Positions 60,189 to 64,000 of a stretch of DNA of 64,000 nucleotides are shown here, in pieces. The notes below the pieces were generated by a model. It had not been told where the DNA came from and did not search any database. It saw only the letters and a list, made by a program, of their open reading frames with translations. Both the position numbers and the translations under genes were made by a program. This stretch comes from Barnesiella merdipullorum (GTDB lineage Bacteria; Bacteroidota; Bacteroidia; Bacteroidales; Barnesiellaceae), in NCBI GenBank assembly GCA_019116365.1, contig DXBT01000025.1, positions 62,001 through 126,000 of the forward strand, in the 5' to 3' direction. Every line of letters starts with the position of its first letter. The stretch's first letter is position 1.

Positions 60189-62366
60189 TTAGAATACCAC
60201 TACTTTTTGGCGACCGATTACATAGATGCCGGCAGGCAACTCTACGACATTGGTACCCTCGGTGAGGTTGAGTTGACGCACTTGTGCACCGGTGAGGGCA
60301 TAAACGGCAACCCGGGCAGCCTCGGCTGTTTCGATGGTTACCTGGCCTTTACCGTTGATGATCTTCATGCCGTTGGCTTCTACCGTTTCGATAGCCGAAG
60401 AAACACCCTCTTTAATGCTGAGGTCGGTGATGGTCCATTCGGCAGCACCATCGCTATTGGAGCAGGTGTATTTGAAGGCGTAGCGGATAGGAGTGGTGAG
60501 ATTTTTCAACTCGATGTCGCCCGAGGGGGTAACCTCTTGCGACGAAGCCCAAGTGGCCATGTCGGTAATTTCGGCCCAGGTAGCCTCGGCGGGTTGCGTC
60601 ATGGTGCTGGGGTCGAAATCGTTCGAGTAGAAGAGTTGGGCGGCAGGCCCATTGTAATTCACTTTGCTGCTGAAGGAGAGCACGATGCTGGAAGCACTTA
60701 CGGCCGGAGAAACGAGGTAAGTCTCTCCATCGCCTTTCTTATAGCCGTTGGCTTTTGCTCCGTTTGAACTCGATTCCCATACGGTTGTACCCATGGGGGT
60801 GTAGACAATCCATTCGCCCAGACCCGATTTGAAGTCTGTCGAGTAGGGCAGCGTAACCGACGCAGCCCGTACCGTCAAGGTGTATTGAGCGGCACCCTCT
60901 TCGTAGGTGTCATCGCCTGCGGCAATGGCTTTGATGATTGTCGTACCGGGGCCTACTACCGTTACGATACCTTCGGTGCTGATGGTGGCAACGTCCTGAT
61001 TGCTGCTGCTGTAGGTGATGGGACGCTCGGGAGTAGCCGTGGCTGCGCTGTTGTAGGTAATACCTTCGGCAAAGAAGAGCTCTTTGTTGCCGCTAACCTC
61101 GTTGAAAGCTACGGTTACAGCTTGTTTACCGCTGTTGAGTTTGTAGAGAGTAGGATCTTTTTCGCTTCCAGTATTTGAATAGCTGGCGAAACGAACAATT
61201 GCAGCATTGGAGTTGTATCGTAATAATCTTTTGCTCACCTCGTGGTTTGCAATCTGGAACGTATTGTCGGATGCAGGGGTTATATTCCAATAAGAATAAT
61301 TGTTTGCTTCGCTCGATAAGTTTGTGGCTGTACCATCATTTGTATAGGTTACGAAATTCCCATTATTACTGATGGTGTAGGTTCCATTTTCATTTTGAGC
61401 TATATTCCATACGATTGTCGATTCGTCGGTAACGATATTTCCTTCGATCAGGTCGAAGGTAGAACATTCAAAATAGTCTTTCGTATTGGTGTTGTTCATG
61501 GCTACTACCGAGGTAGCATCGTTTCCGTCCTGATATACAATAATATATTGGCCATCGGTTATGGCTCCGCTGGTTACCTTGGTGAAGGTTTGAGCCAGAT
61601 CAGGATCCAAGACGGTCAAGGTATATTCTACAGAGGCAGCTTTGTATGCAGCTGTTTCTTCTACTTCGGCTTTGATGGTTGTTTTACCTCTGCCAATCAG
61701 TGCGACGAGACCTTTTTGACTGATGGTTGCAACTTCTTGGTTGCTGCTGCTATATGTGATGGTGGCGTCGGAAGCCGTAGTGGCTGCGCTGCTGTAACTG
61801 CCGTCGGTCAGCATTTTGGTTATATTGCCTGTGATGTCGGTAAAAGCCAAAGCTGGGTCTTGTAATGAGACTCCGGAAGCTGGAGCAACTGTAATTTCAG
61901 TAATGTAAGTGGTTGCAGAACTGGCTTGGATTGTAACCCCTGCATTTAATGATGAAACTTCCAGTGTAAGAGGTGATGCTCCTGTGATGGTATTGTCAGT
62001 TCCTGTTTCTGTAATAGAGATATTTGCACTGCTCTCATAAGTAACCGTGACGCTGAATCCTTGAGTCGTTTCAAAAGCAGGAGATTCAAGTTGGCCACTG
62101 TTCTTTTTCATCTGCAGTCTTTTGGCAGTGGCAGAGTTGTTTTCTGCCATAACATCGGCCACAAAGTTCCAAGTGTAATTTACACCATCACTTCCAGGGA
62201 GAGTTTGCTCTCCTTGATAGGCAGCATATCCGCTACCGTCTTTAGTTAATTTTGACCAGTCGTTAAAGACAACTTCTTGTGTAAGAGGAACAGCCCAACC
62301 TGTATTAACTCCACACAACATAGCTATTAACAAGATAGCTGTGCGTAAAAAGTAATTTTTCTTCAT
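60189..62366 (-). CDS. Large secreted protein with BIG-like repeats and sorting-type C-terminus
   Basis: 725 residues. Signal peptide (FLRTAILLIAMLCGVNTGWA); two bacterial Ig-like repeats with the shared core TITYSSSNQEVATISQKGLV / PITYSSSNQDVATISTEGIV followed by G(P/R)G-TT-IKA (about 190-255 and 430-500); a 'choice-of-anchor J'-like module (TLPYSTDFKSGLGEWIVYTP, about 510-640); and a C-terminal ~70 residues (VAVYALTGAQVRQLNLTEGT...LPAGIYVIGRQKVVVF) like type-IX-type or DUF6383-type sorting domains. No enzyme motif. Probably surface-bound or released. Sequence from about 61150 on looks more AT-rich than the flanks. Confidence 0.8.
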   Translation of the reverse strand: MKKNYFLRTAILLIAMLCGVNTGWAVPLTQEVVFNDWSKLTKDGSGYAAYQGEQTLPGSDGVNYTWNFVADVMAENNSATAKRLQMKKNSGQLESPAFETTQGFSVTVTYESSANISITETGTDNTITGASPLTLEVSSLNAGVTIQASSATTYITEITVAPASGVSLQDPALAFTDITGNITKMLTDGSYSSAATTASDATITYSSSNQEVATISQKGLVALIGRGKTTIKAEVEETAAYKAASVEYTLTVLDPDLAQTFTKVTSGAITDGQYIIVYQDGNDATSVVAMNNTNTKDYFECSTFDLIEGNIVTDESTIVWNIAQNENGTYTISNNGNFVTYTNDGTATNLSSEANNYSYWNITPASDNTFQIANHEVSKRLLRYNSNAAIVRFASYSNTGSEKDPTLYKLNSGKQAVTVAFNEVSGNKELFFAEGITYNSAATATPERPITYSSSNQDVATISTEGIVTVVGPGTTIIKAIAAGDDTYEEGAAQYTLTVRAASVTLPYSTDFKSGLGEWIVYTPMGTTVWESSSNGAKANGYKKGDGETYLVSPAVSASSIVLSFSSKVNYNGPAAQLFYSNDFDPSTMTQPAEATWAEITDMATWASSQEVTPSGDIELKNLTTPIRYAFKYTCSNSDGAAEWTITDLSIKEGVSSAIETVEANGMKIINGKGQVTIETAEAARVAVYALTGAQVRQLNLTEGTNVVELPAGIYVIGRQKVVVF

Positions 62367-62431
62367 AGATATAATATTTAGAGTTCTCGTATCCTAGATG
62401 GTTTGTTTTTAGTCTATTAGCTAAGGGATAA

Positions 62432-62439
62432 CAAAAATA
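62432..62439 (-). promoter_or_regulatory. Probable -7 box of the secreted-protein gene
   Basis: Minus-strand TATTTTTG (62439-62432), 65 nt before the start codon; the -33 position reads TTTT rather than TTTG. Confidence 0.4.
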
Positions 62440-62571
62440 TAAAATCGTTCTTGAAAGTAAAAGGTTTTTTGGGAGAATCTTTCTTTTTTTAATGAAAATG
62501 TCATATGGCTCCTTGAGTTTGCCCGCTTTTTATTTATTTTGCAGTATCTATTAGACCCAATAAATAGCATA

Positions 62572-63063
62572 ATGAAAAAAGAAGAGATAAAGAAGCCGGT
62601 GAAGATTTTGTTTGTATGCCTGGGTAATATCTGCCGGTCGCCGGCAGCCGAAGGGGTGTTTCTGCACCTGGCGCGTGAACGTGGGGTGACCGATGGTTTC
62701 GAGGTCGATTCGGCCGGGACTTACGGCGGTCATGCGGGCGATTTGCCCGACCCTCGCATGCGGGCGCATGCTGCTCGGCGGGGCTACCTGCTGGAGCATC
62801 GCAGCCGTCAGGTGCAGCCCGACGATTTCGATCGCTTCGACTTGATTCTGGGCATGGACGACTATAACATCGATACGCTTCGCTCGATGGCCGATACACC
62901 CGAACAGACGGCCAAGGTGCAGCGCATGACCGACTATTGTCGTCACTATCCGGTCGATTGTATCCCCGACCCCTATTATGGTGGGGCCGATGGCTTTGAA
63001 AATGTGCTGAATGTGCTCGAGGATGCCTGTGAGGGGCTGATCGATTCGTTTACAGAGGATTAA
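62572..63063 (+). CDS. Low-molecular-weight protein-tyrosine phosphatase
   Basis: 163 residues from the ATG at 62572. Active-site P-loop VCLGNICRSPAAEG with CX5R (Cys16, Arg22) and the general-acid loop DPYYGG toward the C-terminus; DSAGTYGGHAGDLPDPRM is also typical. Dephosphorylates phosphotyrosine, in bacteria often of polysaccharide-synthesis kinases, but no capsule genes are in view. Convergent with waaA. Confidence 0.95.
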   Translation: MKKEEIKKPVKILFVCLGNICRSPAAEGVFLHLARERGVTDGFEVDSAGTYGGHAGDLPDPRMRAHAARRGYLLEHRSRQVQPDDFDRFDLILGMDDYNIDTLRSMADTPEQTAKVQRMTDYCRHYPVDCIPDPYYGGADGFENVLNVLEDACEGLIDSFTED

Positions 63064-63087
63064 CCGTGCAGACATATTTTATCCTTT

Positions 63088-63122
63088 CCCTCGCCTGTCG
63101 TGGGCGGGGGTGATTGTTTTTT
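63088..63122 (+). terminator. Terminator of the phosphatase gene
   Basis: 8-bp stem CCCTCGCC / GGCGGGGG with a 7-nt loop, followed by TGATTGTTTTTT. Confidence 0.7.
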
Positions 63123-63133
63123 GTCTGGAGGGG

Positions 63134-64000
63134 TCAGGCTTCGATGTTGAAGAGCTCCTTGAGGATGAGACGGGTGGCTCCTGTGTGCGAGGCGATGTAA
63201 TGACCGGCGTTGTGGCTGGCTGTGGCCAGAGTGTCGGGGTTGTCGAGCAGGCGGTTGGCTGTGGTGTCGAACTCCTCACCCGAGGCAATGGCAAATCCGC
63301 CGCCGCAGGCTATCAACTCATGGGCCTCTTTGAACCGCTGGTGGTTGGGCCCGAAGATGACGGGCAGGTCATAGACGGCAGCCTCGGCAATGTTGTGGAT
63401 GCCGGCTCCGAATCCGCCGCCTACATAGGCCAGGGTACCGTAGCGGTAGATCGACGAGAGCAGCCCGAAGCAGTCGATGATGAGGCAGTCGCACGACGCC
63501 ATTTCGTCCTCGGTGGCCTGGGTATAGCGTCGGGAGGGACGTTTCAGCAGGCTTTCGATGAAGAGCAGGTGCGACTCGTGAATCTCGTGCGGAGCCAGAA
63601 TGAGCTTGATATCGTTGCGACGGTTGAAGTAGTCGATGATAAACTCTTCGTCTTTGGGCCATGAGCTGCCGGCAATGAGTACCTTTTTCCCTTGGGCGAA
63701 GCGTTCGATGAGGGGCAGATCCTTGGCCGAGCGGCGAATGTCGCTCACGCGGTCGAAACGGGTGTCGCCCACGACCGATACGTTGGTGATGCCGATGCCG
63801 GCCAGCAGTTGGCGCGACTGTTCGTTCTGGATATAGAGGTGGGTAAAGTTGCGCAGGATGCGGCGGAAGTAGCCGCCGTAGAAGCGGAAGAATATCTGTT
63901 TGGGACGGAATATGGCCGAGATGATGTAGGTGGGGATATTCCGTCGTTTGAGTTCGTTGAGGTAGTTGGCCCAGAATTCATATTTGATGAATATGGCTTC
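63134..64000 (-). CDS. waaA: 3-deoxy-D-manno-octulosonic acid (Kdo) transferase, C-terminal part
   Basis: 289 codons in the window; the frame is open to the right edge, so the 5' end lies outside. Visible features of the GT-B Kdo transferase family: NYLNELKRRNIPTYIISAIF, PKQIFFRFYGGYFRRIL, VVGDTRFDRV, LIAGSSWPKDEEFI, LAPHEIHESHLLFIE and YVGGGFGAGIHNIAEAA, the donor-binding C-terminal domain. The enzyme adds Kdo to lipid A precursors at the inner membrane. The GTG at 63772 is internal, not the start. Confidence 0.93.
   Translation of the reverse strand, partial: EAIFIKYEFWANYLNELKRRNIPTYIISAIFRPKQIFFRFYGGYFRRILRNFTHLYIQNEQSRQLLAGIGITNVSVVGDTRFDRVSDIRRSAKDLPLIERFAQGKKVLIAGSSWPKDEEFIIDYFNRRNDIKLILAPHEIHESHLLFIESLLKRPSRRYTQATEDEMASCDCLIIDCFGLLSSIYRYGTLAYVGGGFGAGIHNIAEAAVYDLPVIFGPNHQRFKEAHELIACGGGFAIASGEEFDTTANRLLDNPDTLATASHNAGHYIASHTGATRLILKELFNIEA

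Noticed and set aside
63134..63772. Separate short glycosyltransferase gene starting with GTG at 63772
   Set aside because: The frame continues without a stop to the right edge with conserved Kdo-transferase sequence, so it is the C-terminal part of one longer gene.
1..64000. CRISPR arrays, insertion sequences, integrases, rRNA genes
   Set aside because: No regular spacer-repeat array, transposase, recombinase or rRNA sequence was recognised anywhere in the window.

Overview
This window reads as chromosome of a Bacteroidales bacterium. The evidence is a fused nuoCD, a Complex I set without nuoE/F/G, a short AtpC, a FecI/FecR/TonB-receptor cassette, many START-like/DUF4250/TonB-type Bacteroidota families, promoters of the TTTG-N19-21-TAnnTTTG type, and an almost complete lack of Shine-Dalgarno sequences. 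The moderately GC-rich coding sequence and a BIG/choice-of-anchor-J secreted protein would suit Barnesiellaceae, but that placement is a guess. No insertion sequence, prophage or CRISPR array is visible; most of the window is core chromosome.

Layout. 1-3.5 kb: end of an energy-transducer cluster (tonB fragment, small membrane protein, PstS-like lipoprotein, TPR protein) closed by a terminator. 4.0-20.7 kb: an 18-gene run nuoA-B-CD-H / atpD-C-B-E-F-H-A-G / nuoI-J-K-L-M-N, in which the entire F1Fo ATP synthase operon sits inside the Complex I operon; it is preceded by a ~310-nt leader with a short ORF and a strong hairpin. 20.7-27.4 kb (minus): porin, imelysin, di-heme oxidoreductase and cytochrome-c maturation protein CcsBA, a probable iron/redox envelope operon. 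27.6-34.2 kb: AraC regulator divergent from an RND efflux operon. 34.4-36.6 kb (minus): ackA and pta. 36.9-40.5 kb: START-like protein, LptF/G permease, ribBA. 40.7-45.6 kb (minus): lipoprotein, coiled-coil lipoprotein, rsmI, acidic protein, PBP4-type carboxypeptidase. 45.9-47.9 kb: tdk, AI-2E family permease, tRNA-Lys. 48.0-54.1 kb: small stress/redox modules: HxlR with an iron-sulfur flavoprotein and NTF2-like protein, fluoride riboswitch-crcB-DUF190, ArsR-thioredoxin-permease, two overlapping flavodoxin-like genes, DUF4250. 54.2-58.8 kb (minus): beta-barrel protein, ECF sigma factor, FecR anti-sigma factor, TonB-dependent receptor. 59.2-64.0 kb: glycerophosphodiesterase, a large secreted protein, low-molecular-weight phosphatase and the 3' part of waaA/kdtA.

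The most unusual items are the nested nuo/atp superoperon, a family of four ~70-77-bp intergenic repeats (44.1, 45.7, 49.5 and 53.8 kb) that each end in a promoter -7 box and carry a compensatorily varying palindrome, and three matching ArsR-type operators of which one encloses the -7 box. All functional statements are read from sequence and remembered family knowledge; no database search was possible.
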